Origin: CAWKAV01 sp963847735
GTDB taxonomy: Bacteria; Desulfobacterota; Desulfuromonadia; Desulfuromonadales; BM103
Assembly: GCA_963847735.1 (NCBI GenBank)
Contig: CAWKAV010000022.1
Coordinates: forward strand, 272,001 to 336,000
DNA: 64,000 nt
Direction: 5' to 3'
Shown: one piece after another, positions 44,464 to 51,912 of the stretch
Layout of the letters: each line of letters begins with the position of its first letter
Position numbering within the stretch: position 1 is the first letter of the stretch
Notes under the pieces: model-generated
What the model saw: only the letters and a program-made list of their open reading frames with translations
What the model was told of the DNA's origin: nothing
The model's database searches: none
Program-made: the position numbers and the translations under genes

Positions 44464-45221
44464 TTGTTGATAATTTTCAAATAATCCTTAGCCAATCGCC
44501 CGGATTCACTTTCAGGTTCAAGGCGCAGGACCTCCATGAAAGAGTTTTTTGCTTTCTCAGTATCTTTCATCTTCATGTAGGCCATCCCCTGCCAGTAATA
44601 GCCACGGGCAAAGTTGCGCGCCAATTTGACAGAACGGGTAAACATTTCGAGAGCCTCAGCCGGCCGATCCAGATTGTAGAAGAGCTCTCCGAGGCGAAAC
44701 GGCGCCATGTAATAGCGCGGGTTAAGCTCCATCGCTTTCTCATACGCACGTTGCGCTGCCACATAATCCTGTTTTTGGACGTTGGCCAGGCCGATTCCCG
44801 ACCACGCCAGCTCGGGGCGATCAAACAAGAGGTTGTCTGCAGCGGTCTGAAACGCAGAAATCGCATCATCGTATCGCCCCATGGTCAAATAGAGTGCAGC
44901 CAGATTATTATAGTACTTGGGGTCGTTGTTACTGAATTCAATGGCATTTTTTGAATGCTTTTCAGCCAGGTCATATGCTTGCTTGATCCAATAGGCTTGT
45001 GCCAGGCCATCTTGCACCCGAGGGTCACGGCCATCATATTTTTCAGCTTCAAGAAACTCTTTGAGAGCTTCCGTCGGGTTCTGTTCATTCAACGACGAAA
45101 GGCCAAGGGTGTAGTGGTAGTCTGCGTTTTGACTGTTCGAGACTTTCTTTTCCACAGGGACACAGGCCACAAGGATAACTACCAGGAAGGTCACGCCGAA
45201 CATCAACGAGCGGTATTGCAT
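44460..45221 (-). CDS. TPR lipoprotein (PilW/PilF-like)
   Basis: The protein of about 253 residues has a lipoprotein signal (VTFLVVILVAC) and about six TPR units, for example PKYYNNLAALYLTMGRYDDA and YYMAPFRLGELFYNLDRPAE. Size and layout resemble the type IV pilus assembly lipoprotein PilF/PilW, but no pilus genes are nearby, so the role is uncertain. The ATG at 45221 has AGAAAGG upstream; a GTG at 45251 that overlaps the neighbouring stop is an alternative start. It is coupled by overlap to rodZ. Confidence 0.85.
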   Translation of the reverse strand: MQYRSLMFGVTFLVVILVACVPVEKKVSNSQNADYHYTLGLSSLNEQNPTEALKEFLEAEKYDGRDPRVQDGLAQAYWIKQAYDLAEKHSKNAIEFSNNDPKYYNNLAALYLTMGRYDDAISAFQTAADNLLFDRPELAWSGIGLANVQKQDYVAAQRAYEKAMELNPRYYMAPFRLGELFYNLDRPAEALEMFTRSVKLARNFARGYYWQGMAYMKMKDTEKAKNSFMEVLRLEPESESGRLAKDYLKIINK

Positions 45222-45247
45222 CACGAAAAACCTTTCTGGAAATGGCG

Positions 45248-46006
45248 TCACAGAGACGCCAGGATGCGGCCGACTGTTTCACGCAGTTGCAACCGACGGC
45301 GCGCCATCTCCTCAATCGGCGGCAGCGATTTACGTGCTCGCAGGCCAGGACGCTTGGCACGCATAGCTTCAACTGCGGCAAGCAGATCATCGACATTATC
45401 AGCAGGAACGGAATCCGGTTCAGCTTTGTCAGCCAATTTTTCAGGCTCGTCAACCAGGGATTCTTTCGTTTCTGCATTGTTATTTACAACTGTTACCGCT
45501 GATTCACTCTTCACATCTGGAACAGTTGTAACGATGTTCGTTTCAACCTTAACAGCAGTTTCTCCTGCTGATTTCTCCACTGACATTCCTGCTGCAACCG
45601 AAGCAGGTTGAGGATCTTTCTCCTTCGGCAATCCTGATATCAAAGGCAGAGACGCCCACAGCATCTCTTGATCTGCAGCATCCAGCAAATGGATATCCTG
45701 ATCTGTCATAAGGAAACCCATCGATTCAACAAAATTCAGGCCCTGGTCGAGCATGGAATCAATTTTCTGTTCCGGGACAGCTCTGGGGTCACTGAAGTAG
45801 AAAGCTAAAAGCTGGCTTTTATGCAGGTGAAAAGCGGCGACGGTACCAATGCCGCCCTCCAGTTGATATTGACAAAGGTATGCTCTGGCTTGCTGTGCAG
45901 GAATACCAGGCAGAGCCAACTGTACTTCGCGCATGGATCGAAAGAGGTGGACTACCTTGCAGGCTGGAACATTGATGGCGTTGACCGATTTATCCCATTG
46001 AAACAT
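45248..46006 (-). CDS. Conserved-looking hypothetical protein
   Basis: This 252-residue protein has a compact N-terminal part (about 1-125, CKVVHLFRSMREVQLALPGI, LHKSQLLAFYFSDPRAVPEQ), a long acidic, Ala/Val-rich linker (about 130-215) and a basic C-terminus (RARKSLPPIEEMARRRLQLR). No enzyme motif, signal peptide or membrane helix is visible. It lies between the PfkB kinase gene (18 bases upstream) and the TPR lipoprotein gene and is probably in their operon. I do not recognise its family. Confidence 0.75.
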   Translation of the reverse strand: MFQWDKSVNAINVPACKVVHLFRSMREVQLALPGIPAQQARAYLCQYQLEGGIGTVAAFHLHKSQLLAFYFSDPRAVPEQKIDSMLDQGLNFVESMGFLMTDQDIHLLDAADQEMLWASLPLISGLPKEKDPQPASVAAGMSVEKSAGETAVKVETNIVTTVPDVKSESAVTVVNNNAETKESLVDEPEKLADKAEPDSVPADNVDDLLAAVEAMRAKRPGLRARKSLPPIEEMARRRLQLRETVGRILASL

Positions 46007-46024
46007 GCAGACCTCCTGCCTTAT

Positions 46025-46933
46025 TCATATACCGTCAAATGTGGTCAGTGCTCGGAAGCGCCGGAAGCGGTCTTCTATCTCGGTCCAGGTCAATTGCCGT
46101 AACCGGTTCAGGCTGAAATCTTCAACAGTGAATGAAGCCATGACACTCCCGAAAACAGTTGCTTTACGAATTGTTTCGTCGGTCAGGTTATTGGTCGCCG
46201 CCAGATATCCCATGAAGCCACCGGCAAAGGTGTCACCCGCCCCGGTCGGATCGAAAACTTCTTCCAGAGGGTAAGCCGGGGCAGAAAAGATTGAGTGTTC
46301 ATTGAACACCATCACACCATATTCACCGCGCTTCACAACCAGCGTTTTCGGTCCCATCGCCAGTACCGCACGCGAGGCCTTGACCAGGTTGGCTTCATCC
46401 GCCAGTTGGCGAACCTCGGCTTCATTGATTATCAGGATATCTACATACCCCAGAGTACGAACCAGCGCATCGCGCTTGCCAGCAATCCAGAAGTTCATCG
46501 TATCACATGCGATCAATTGTGGACTGTTTACTTGCTGCAGGACTTCAAGTTGCAGCTCAGGATCTATGTTAGCCAGAAAAACATACTTAGCCTGACGATA
46601 GGAGTCAGGGAGTTGCGGATGAAAGGTCTCAAAGACATTGAGATGCGTTTCCAACGTCTGAGCTTCGCTCAGGTCATAGCCATAGCGGCCCTTCCAGCGA
46701 AAGGTCTGACCAGGGCAGGTCTGCAAACCAGTCAGATCGACCCCGCGGGAGCGCAGAAAGCTTCTCGGCTCTTCAGGAAAATCATCCCCGACAACGGCGA
46801 CCAGTTGCACTCCGGTAAAGAAACTGGCAGACGTCGAAAAAAAAGTGGCAGACCCACCGAGGACATCGTCACCACGGCCAAAAGGCGTCTCGACACTGTC
46901 GAAAGCAACCGATCCAATTACCAGAATATCCAT
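46025..46933 (-). CDS. PfkB-family sugar/nucleoside kinase
   Basis: This 302-residue ribokinase-type enzyme shows FDSVETPFGRGDDVLGGSAT near the start and the catalytic PfkB motif EVFDPTGAGDTFAGGFMGYL, with Asp as base and the anion hole. It could phosphorylate a sugar or nucleoside. The adjacent mtnP and purine phosphorylase genes make a nucleoside or sugar from purine salvage a reasonable but unproven substrate. It is 101 bases downstream of mtnP on the same strand. Confidence 0.9.
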   Translation of the reverse strand: MDILVIGSVAFDSVETPFGRGDDVLGGSATFFSTSASFFTGVQLVAVVGDDFPEEPRSFLRSRGVDLTGLQTCPGQTFRWKGRYGYDLSEAQTLETHLNVFETFHPQLPDSYRQAKYVFLANIDPELQLEVLQQVNSPQLIACDTMNFWIAGKRDALVRTLGYVDILIINEAEVRQLADEANLVKASRAVLAMGPKTLVVKRGEYGVMVFNEHSIFSAPAYPLEEVFDPTGAGDTFAGGFMGYLAATNNLTDETIRKATVFGSVMASFTVEDFSLNRLRQLTWTEIEDRFRRFRALTTFDGI

Positions 46934-47034
46934 ACCTGTCCTTATCCATCTATTTGTTCGGAATAACAGAGCTTTAGCATTAAAGCAAATCTGTCGTTTT
47001 TTAGCAATGCTGCCGACCGGATCTGCCGACTGGA

Positions 47035-47901
47035 TCAGTCGAGATATTTTCCAAGAATCGGCTCAAGATTCAAGCGTGTCTGCTCCGGGATTAACGAACG
47101 ATCTGTCATAATTGCAAACTGCAGGGATTCAGCGCATTTACATTCAGGCGGTGAGGAGAGAGCGCACGTCGCCTCCTTGATGATGTTGCGTGCCATGTTT
47201 ACATTCTGCTTGATAATAGCCAGGACCGTTTCCACAGAAACGTCATCATGGCTGTCATGCCAGCAATCATAGTCAGTCGCCAAAGCAACTGTGCCATAAC
47301 ACATTTCCGCTTCGCGGGCCAGTCGAGCTTCTGGAATATTTGTCATTCCAATGACATCGACACCCCAATTGCGATAAATCATCGACTCGGCACGGGTGGA
47401 GAAGTTCGGCCCTTCAATACAGATATAGGTGCCACCCTTGTGAACCGTTGCACCGGAACGCCGACCGGCCTCGAAAAGCACATCACTGAGCTCCGCACAA
47501 ACGGGATCAGCAAACTGGACATGTCCGGTCACGCCCTGGCCAAAGAAGGTTGAGGCGCGCTTGCCCTGAGTCCGATCAAAGAACTGATCGGGGATGACAA
47601 TATGCCCGGGAACGATCTCCTCTTTCATGCTGCCGACGGCAGAGACGGAAATTATCCTCTGTACGCCAAGTTTCTTCATGCCATAGACATTGGCCTGGTA
47701 GGGAACTTCGGAAGGCAACAGGCGATGGCCGCGGCCATGTCGCGGCAAAAAAACCATTTTTACCCTTTCCAGAATTCCGGTGATAAATACATCACTGGGA
47801 TCGCCGAAGGGTGTCTCCAGGCGAACCTCTTTAATGTCCGTCAGCCCCTCGATTTCATAGAGTCCACTACCGCCAATCACACCAATTGTCATCTGGTCCA
47901 T
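47035..47901 (-). CDS. mtnP: 5'-methylthioadenosine phosphorylase
   Basis: This 288-residue PNP-family enzyme shows GVIGGSGLYEIEGLTD at the N-terminus, FLPRHGRGHRLLPSEVPYQA, ISVSAVGSMKEEI, CIEGPNFSTRAESMIYRNWG and NIPEARLAREAEMCYGTVAL, the MtnP/MTAP set. It cleaves methylthioadenosine, a by-product of polyamine or SAM-dependent reactions, to adenine and methylthioribose-1-phosphate. ATG at 47901 is used; a second Met three codons later is possible. Confidence 0.93.
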   Translation of the reverse strand: MDQMTIGVIGGSGLYEIEGLTDIKEVRLETPFGDPSDVFITGILERVKMVFLPRHGRGHRLLPSEVPYQANVYGMKKLGVQRIISVSAVGSMKEEIVPGHIVIPDQFFDRTQGKRASTFFGQGVTGHVQFADPVCAELSDVLFEAGRRSGATVHKGGTYICIEGPNFSTRAESMIYRNWGVDVIGMTNIPEARLAREAEMCYGTVALATDYDCWHDSHDDVSVETVLAIIKQNVNMARNIIKEATCALSSPPECKCAESLQFAIMTDRSLIPEQTRLNLEPILGKYLD

Positions 47902-47947
47902 ATTTTTCCTCCATAAAAAACACAGTCATCAGTTATCAGTAATCGAT

Positions 47948-47988
47948 AAAAAACAAACAGCCGACAAATTAATGCCTTTCAGGCTGTT
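47948..47988 (-). terminator. Rho-independent terminator after rlmN
   Basis: On the minus strand AACAGCC and GGCTGTT form a 7-bp stem with a 19-base loop followed by TGTTTTTTA. It lies 15 bases after the rlmN stop codon. Confidence 0.65.
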
Positions 47989-48002
47989 TTGCGGATTACA
48001 GA

Positions 48003-49058
48003 TCACGGATCACCACCTTTATCCTGCTTTTCTAATTTTCCCTTCAACTGCCCGCAGGCAGCGGAAATATCCTGTCCCTTGCCTGCCCTGCGAATCGCAA
48101 CAATCTGCCGATCGAGCAGATAAGTTTGGAAAGCACGGATGGCATGCTCATCCGGCGCTTGAAATGGCGATTCTGAATGTTGGTTAAAGGGGATCAGGTT
48201 GACCTTGGCCTTGATGCCGTGGAGTAATTTAACCAGGCGCTTCGCATCGGCTTGGCTATCGTTGATGCCCCGTATGAGAATATACTCAAAAGTAATCCGT
48301 TGACTCGGAGCCAGAGGATATTGCTGGCACGCCTTCATTAGTTTTGCAAGAGGATAGCGACGGTTAATCGGCATCAGCTCATCACGCACTTGATCCGTTG
48401 TCGCATTCAGAGAAACGGCCAGGCCAACTTTAATGCGCTTGCCAAGTTCATGCATTTCCGGTACCAACCCCGAAGTCGAGAGGGTCACCCGGCGCGGGCC
48501 ATAATCAAACCCGTATGAAGCATAAAGGATTTTCAGGGCATTGACGACATTATCAAGATTGTGCAGAGGCTCCCCCATCCCCATCAGAACGATATTACTG
48601 ACGGGGAAGTCCTTTTGCACGGCACAAACCTGGTTGACGATCTCGGCTGTGCTCAGATTGCGCTCAAGGCCGAATGTCCCGGTAAGACAAAAAGAACATT
48701 GCATGGCACAACCGACCTGGGTGGAGATGCATAGGGTGTTGCGACCGCTCTCCATCGGGATCAGCACAGTTTCCACAGTCCTGCCGTCGTGAAGCCGAAA
48801 CAGGAACTTGCGCGTCCCGTCCGCACTGACTTCGACAGTCTCCGCGGCAAAACTTGAAATGGTTGCACACTGGCTTAATTCTTCACGAAAAGCCTTGGCC
48901 AGATCCGTCATCTCGGCAAAATCGACAACCCCTCTCTGGTAAATCCAGCGCAACAGCTGGTCAGCCCGAAACTTCTCTTTGCCCATCACTGTGAGAAAAT
49001 CGACGAGAGCTTCAGGACTCAGTTCTTTAAGGTCGACAAGTTGGCTGGTTTGGATCAT
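48003..49058 (-). CDS. rlmN: Dual-specificity RNA methyltransferase RlmN
   Basis: This 351-residue radical-SAM enzyme methylates C2 of adenosine 2503 in 23S rRNA, and A37 in some tRNAs. The radical-SAM Cys cluster is CAMQCSFC. SNIVLMGMGEPLHNLDNV and RRVTLSTSGLVPEM are family motifs. The catalytic C-terminal Cys is in AGKGQDISAACGQLKGK. The start is placed at ATG 49058; an upstream in-frame TTG at 49067 is possible. It lies between ndk and mtnP, each separated by terminator-like hairpins. Confidence 0.95.
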   Translation of the reverse strand: MIQTSQLVDLKELSPEALVDFLTVMGKEKFRADQLLRWIYQRGVVDFAEMTDLAKAFREELSQCATISSFAAETVEVSADGTRKFLFRLHDGRTVETVLIPMESGRNTLCISTQVGCAMQCSFCLTGTFGLERNLSTAEIVNQVCAVQKDFPVSNIVLMGMGEPLHNLDNVVNALKILYASYGFDYGPRRVTLSTSGLVPEMHELGKRIKVGLAVSLNATTDQVRDELMPINRRYPLAKLMKACQQYPLAPSQRITFEYILIRGINDSQADAKRLVKLLHGIKAKVNLIPFNQHSESPFQAPDEHAIRAFQTYLLDRQIVAIRRAGKGQDISAACGQLKGKLEKQDKGGDP

Positions 49059-49087
49059 TTCGTTCAAAAGGATTCCGTCACTTTTTA

Positions 49088-49125
49088 AAGTTAAAGGCCC
49101 TCCGGATTGTACCGAAGGGCCCTTG
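49088..49125 (-). terminator. Terminator-like hairpin after ndk
   Basis: On the minus strand AAGGGCCCTTCGG and CCGGAGGGCCTTT form a long GC stem with one G-T pair and a 6-base loop, followed by AACTTT. It lies between ndk and rlmN. Confidence 0.75.
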
Positions 49126-49155
49126 TTGACTCAAGTTCTTCTTCACACAAGAGGG

Positions 49156-49569
49156 TTAAAGCAGCTCCAGCCCCGAGAAGAAGTAGGGGATTTCAAAAGC
49201 GGCCGTTTCAGGAGCATCGGAACCGTGAGTAGCATTTTCTCCGATATTGCTGCCAAACTCTTTGCGCATGGTTCCCTCTGCAGCTTCGGCCGGGTTGGTA
49301 GCACCCATCAAATCACGCCACTTGAGAATCGCGTCAGCAGCCTCCAGCACCATGACGATACAGGGGCCACTGCTCATGAAATCGGTCAGCTCACCGAAGA
49401 ACGGGCGCGCCTTATGGACATAGTAGAAGCCTTCGGCCTCAACCTTACTCATATACAGTTTTTTGATGCCGACGACTTTGAACCCTTCAGCGTAGATACG
49501 AGCCAGAATCTTTCCGGCGTTACCGGCAGCAAAAGCGTCGGGCTTGATGATTGCGAATGTGCGTTCCAT
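49156..49569 (-). CDS. ndk: Nucleoside diphosphate kinase
   Basis: This 137-residue protein is of the standard bacterial Ndk length. It transfers the gamma phosphate of ATP to nucleoside diphosphates through a phospho-His, here in NATHGSDAPETA. Other signatures: FAIIKPDAFAAGNAGKILA at the N-terminus, VMVLEAADAILKWRDLMGAT, and the Arg/Lys nucleotide site. It stands alone with a terminator-like hairpin downstream. Confidence 0.97.
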   Translation of the reverse strand: MERTFAIIKPDAFAAGNAGKILARIYAEGFKVVGIKKLYMSKVEAEGFYYVHKARPFFGELTDFMSSGPCIVMVLEAADAILKWRDLMGATNPAEAAEGTMRKEFGSNIGENATHGSDAPETAAFEIPYFFSGLELL

Positions 49570-49704
49570 GATATCCTCCAGAAATTTCTATTAGTTTAAT
49601 GGGCCACGAGCTTTTATCACCAAGGACGCTAAATGTCAAGAAAGCAACCAGCCTGGGGCAGAGTGGACTCTGACCCGGGCTTAAAATGGTGGAACAAGAG
49701 TCGA

Positions 49705-50241
49705 TCAGTAACGTGCGTCAGCGTATTCGACCCAACCGCCAGCTTCCACAAGGGCTTTATCGAAAGGGCTGATGTCAAAATTGAAGGAGACTTCCCGACC
49801 GCTAGTCCTGGCGATAACTTTCTGCTCCTGCAGATTCACCTGCACAGCAACTCCACCGTTCGCCTCTTTTTCCAGAGCTATCAGGCTATCGATATCGGAC
49901 CCGGGCAGCTCGATGGCCAGCATGCCACAGTTAAACATGTTCTGACGGAAAATCCGGGCGTAACTTTCAGCAATAATGGTGTGAATCTCGTTGACTTCAA
50001 ACACCCAGGGGGCATGCTCACGGGACGAGCCACAACCGAAGTTTTGCCGGGTGACGACGACCCGGGCATTTTTGAGCTTGTCTCCAGCAGGATCGAAGCC
50101 TTTAAGTTCGAGATCCTCCAGACAATAAGGCTTGAGGGCTTCCTTGGTGACTTCGGTAAGATACTTGGCCGGAATGATCTCATCAGTATTAATATCAGAA
50201 CGGTCGAGAACAATCGCCGGCCCGCCAAATGTTTTTTTCAT
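49705..50241 (-). CDS. leuD: 3-isopropylmalate dehydratase small subunit-like
   Basis: This 178-residue swivel domain of the LeuD/aconitase small-subunit type has RSDINTDEIIPAKYLTEV, the conserved NFGCGSSREHAPWVF loop and RIFRQNMFNCGMLAIELP. The large subunit (leuC) is usually upstream and co-transcribed, but here the IS element begins 10 bases before the ATG. The ribosome-binding site GGGAG of leuD is directly at the IS boundary, so its former upstream context has been lost in this sequence. Whether it is still expressed depends on promoter activity in the IS. Confidence 0.88.
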   Translation of the reverse strand: MKKTFGGPAIVLDRSDINTDEIIPAKYLTEVTKEALKPYCLEDLELKGFDPAGDKLKNARVVVTRQNFGCGSSREHAPWVFEVNEIHTIIAESYARIFRQNMFNCGMLAIELPGSDIDSLIALEKEANGGVAVQVNLQEQKVIARTSGREVSFNFDISPFDKALVEAGGWVEYADARY

Positions 50242-50250
50242 CTTGTGACT

Positions 50251-51612
50251 CCCTAGCAGGTTGTTGAAAAACTATTTCTACAAGCCCTTGATTTTTACTA
50301 GAAACGTGGCCGTAGTTTTGTTATAATTTCGCGCATAAGCATCTGATATTGCAGGAGAAAACGTTATGCGCGGCGATGATCAAAAACAGCAAGCCATGTT
50401 CAGCTATGTCTCCCCGGAAGCACGGGTTCCCAAGGACCATCCGTTGCGTCCGATCCGAGTGATGGTCGATAACGCACTCAATGATCTGGCCCCCTTGTTC
50501 AGGGAGATGTACTCACATACCGGTCGACCGTCGATTCCGCCGGAGCAGCTATTGCGTGCGTCTCTTCTGCAAGTGCTCTACACTATTCGCAGTGAGCGGA
50601 TGCTGGTGGAACAACTGGACTACAATCTGTTATTTCGTTGGTTCGTCGGGCTGTCCATGGACGACAAGGTCTGGGATCATTCGACCTTTTCCAAAAACCG
50701 GGAGCGCCTGATGGAGTTTGATGTGGCAGCGGCGTTCTTTCAGGCGATCAAAGGCCTTGCCGAGCGAGCCGGGCTGATGTCGAAAGAACACTTCACCGTT
50801 GACGGCACCTTGATCGAGGCCTGGGCATCGATGAAGAGCTTTCGCCCCAAGGATGAGAATCAGGATCCACCAGAAACGGGCGGTCGTAATCCCGATGTCG
50901 ATTTCAAAGGGCAGAAACGCAAGAACGATACGCACCAATCAACGACCGATCCGGACAGCCGACTTCTGCGCAAAGGTAAAGGCAAGGAGTCGAAGCTTTG
51001 CTTCATGGGTCATGCCCTGATGGAGAACCGCAACGGCCTGGTGGTTGACAGTCGCCTGACCCTGGCCAACGGAACCGCCGAATGGGATGCCGCTCTTGAG
51101 ATGGTCGAAGATCTTCCAGGCATTGGTCGGGTGACGGTCGGAGCGGACAAGGGTTACGATATCCCAGTCTTTGTCGATGGCCTGCGGGAACTGTTGGCGA
51201 CTCCGCATGTGGCACAAAAAGACAAGGGCACGGCAATCGACAAGCGAACGACCCGACATGAAGGCTATCAGGTCAGCCAGAGAATCCGGAAACGGGTCGA
51301 AGAAATCTTCGGTTGGCTCAAGACGGTCGGTTGTCTACGCAAGACGCGGCATAGAGGACTTGACCGGGTGGGTTGGATGTTCGAGTTTTCGATGACTGCC
51401 TACAATCTGATCCGAATGCGCAACCTGATTTGGGCAACCTAGCCAGAAAAGGGCAAAAACCGCCTATTGATGGCTCAAAACGGAACAAACGGGCCTCGAA
51501 ACAAGGTCAAATCGCCCAGAAACTAACGAAAAACAGATTGTCAAAGATCAAAAAATTGCTTTCGGGAGATAAAAGGCCAACTCCCGGTTACTTTTTCAAC
51601 GGCCTGCTAGGG
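50251..51612 (+). mobile_element. IS5-like insertion sequence
   Basis: The ends are imperfect inverted repeats: CAGGTTGTTGAAAAAC on the left and CAGGCCGTTGAAAAAG on the right (complemented), 13 of 16 identical. Each is preceded by CTAG, which may be the duplicated target or part of the repeat. The element is about 1.35 kb with one transposase gene. It is complete, so it may be active. Both flanks look cut: leuD on the left and a broken four-helix-bundle gene on the right. See the findings for a possible deletion or assembly join. Confidence 0.88.
50366..51442 (+). CDS. IS5-family DDE transposase
   Basis: This intact 358-residue transposase has the DUF772-type N-terminal domain (FSYVSPEARVPKDHPLRPIR, GRPSIPPEQLLRASLLQVLY). 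A DDE catalytic core follows, with FTVDGTLIEAWASMKSFRP and GRVTVGADKGYDIPVFV for the Asp residues and RKRVEEIFGWLKTVGCLRKT for the Glu region. It is the only gene in the element and has no frame break. Confidence 0.93.
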   Translation: MRGDDQKQQAMFSYVSPEARVPKDHPLRPIRVMVDNALNDLAPLFREMYSHTGRPSIPPEQLLRASLLQVLYTIRSERMLVEQLDYNLLFRWFVGLSMDDKVWDHSTFSKNRERLMEFDVAAAFFQAIKGLAERAGLMSKEHFTVDGTLIEAWASMKSFRPKDENQDPPETGGRNPDVDFKGQKRKNDTHQSTTDPDSRLLRKGKGKESKLCFMGHALMENRNGLVVDSRLTLANGTAEWDAALEMVEDLPGIGRVTVGADKGYDIPVFVDGLRELLATPHVAQKDKGTAIDKRTTRHEGYQVSQRIRKRVEEIFGWLKTVGCLRKTRHRGLDRVGWMFEFSMTAYNLIRMRNLIWAT

Positions 51613-51737
51613 ATGGAAAGACCTGAACGGGTAATTTGATCCTTAAAACCATAATCCTTCAAACTGCTTAATGTCTTGTAAATATTTGCACTTAACCGAG
51701 ATGACCGTTTCCATACATCCAAATCCTCAAATTGCAT
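51588..51737 (-). pseudogene. Four-helix-bundle (S23-type) protein gene truncated by the IS
   Basis: Reading from an ATG at 51737 with a strong GGAGGGG ribosome-binding site gives MQFEDLDVWKRSSRL, then YGFKDQITRSGLSIPS, the N-terminus of the small four-helix-bundle family once called 23S rRNA intervening-sequence proteins. The frame then runs into the right end of the IS and stops at 51588. The expected continuation (SNIAEG and two more helices) is not found on the other side of the element, so the rest of the gene is missing. Confidence 0.75.
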
Positions 51738-51791
51738 ATCAACCCCTCCATAAATCAAATCAAATTTTCCGCTCCTATTTTGGTCTATCTG

Positions 51792-51910
51792 GATTTCCGC
51801 GTCTCGCGTCCCACGTCCCGCGTTCCGGCCTAGCCATTAATAAATCCTTTCGCACTTATTTCTCAGAGCTTTTGATTTCCGCGTCCCTCTTCCCGCGTTC
51901 CGCGTGCCCG
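51792..51910. repeat. Degenerate CGCGTCCC-type direct repeats
   Basis: Two copies of a GC-rich stretch, both starting GATTTCCGCGT, occur at 51792-51829 and 51874-51910. Each is built from variants of CGCGTCCC and CGCGTTCC. They sit between the truncated four-helix-bundle gene and the end of the polysaccharide kinase gene. No gene is seen in this interval. Confidence 0.7.
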
Positions 51911-51912
51911 AT

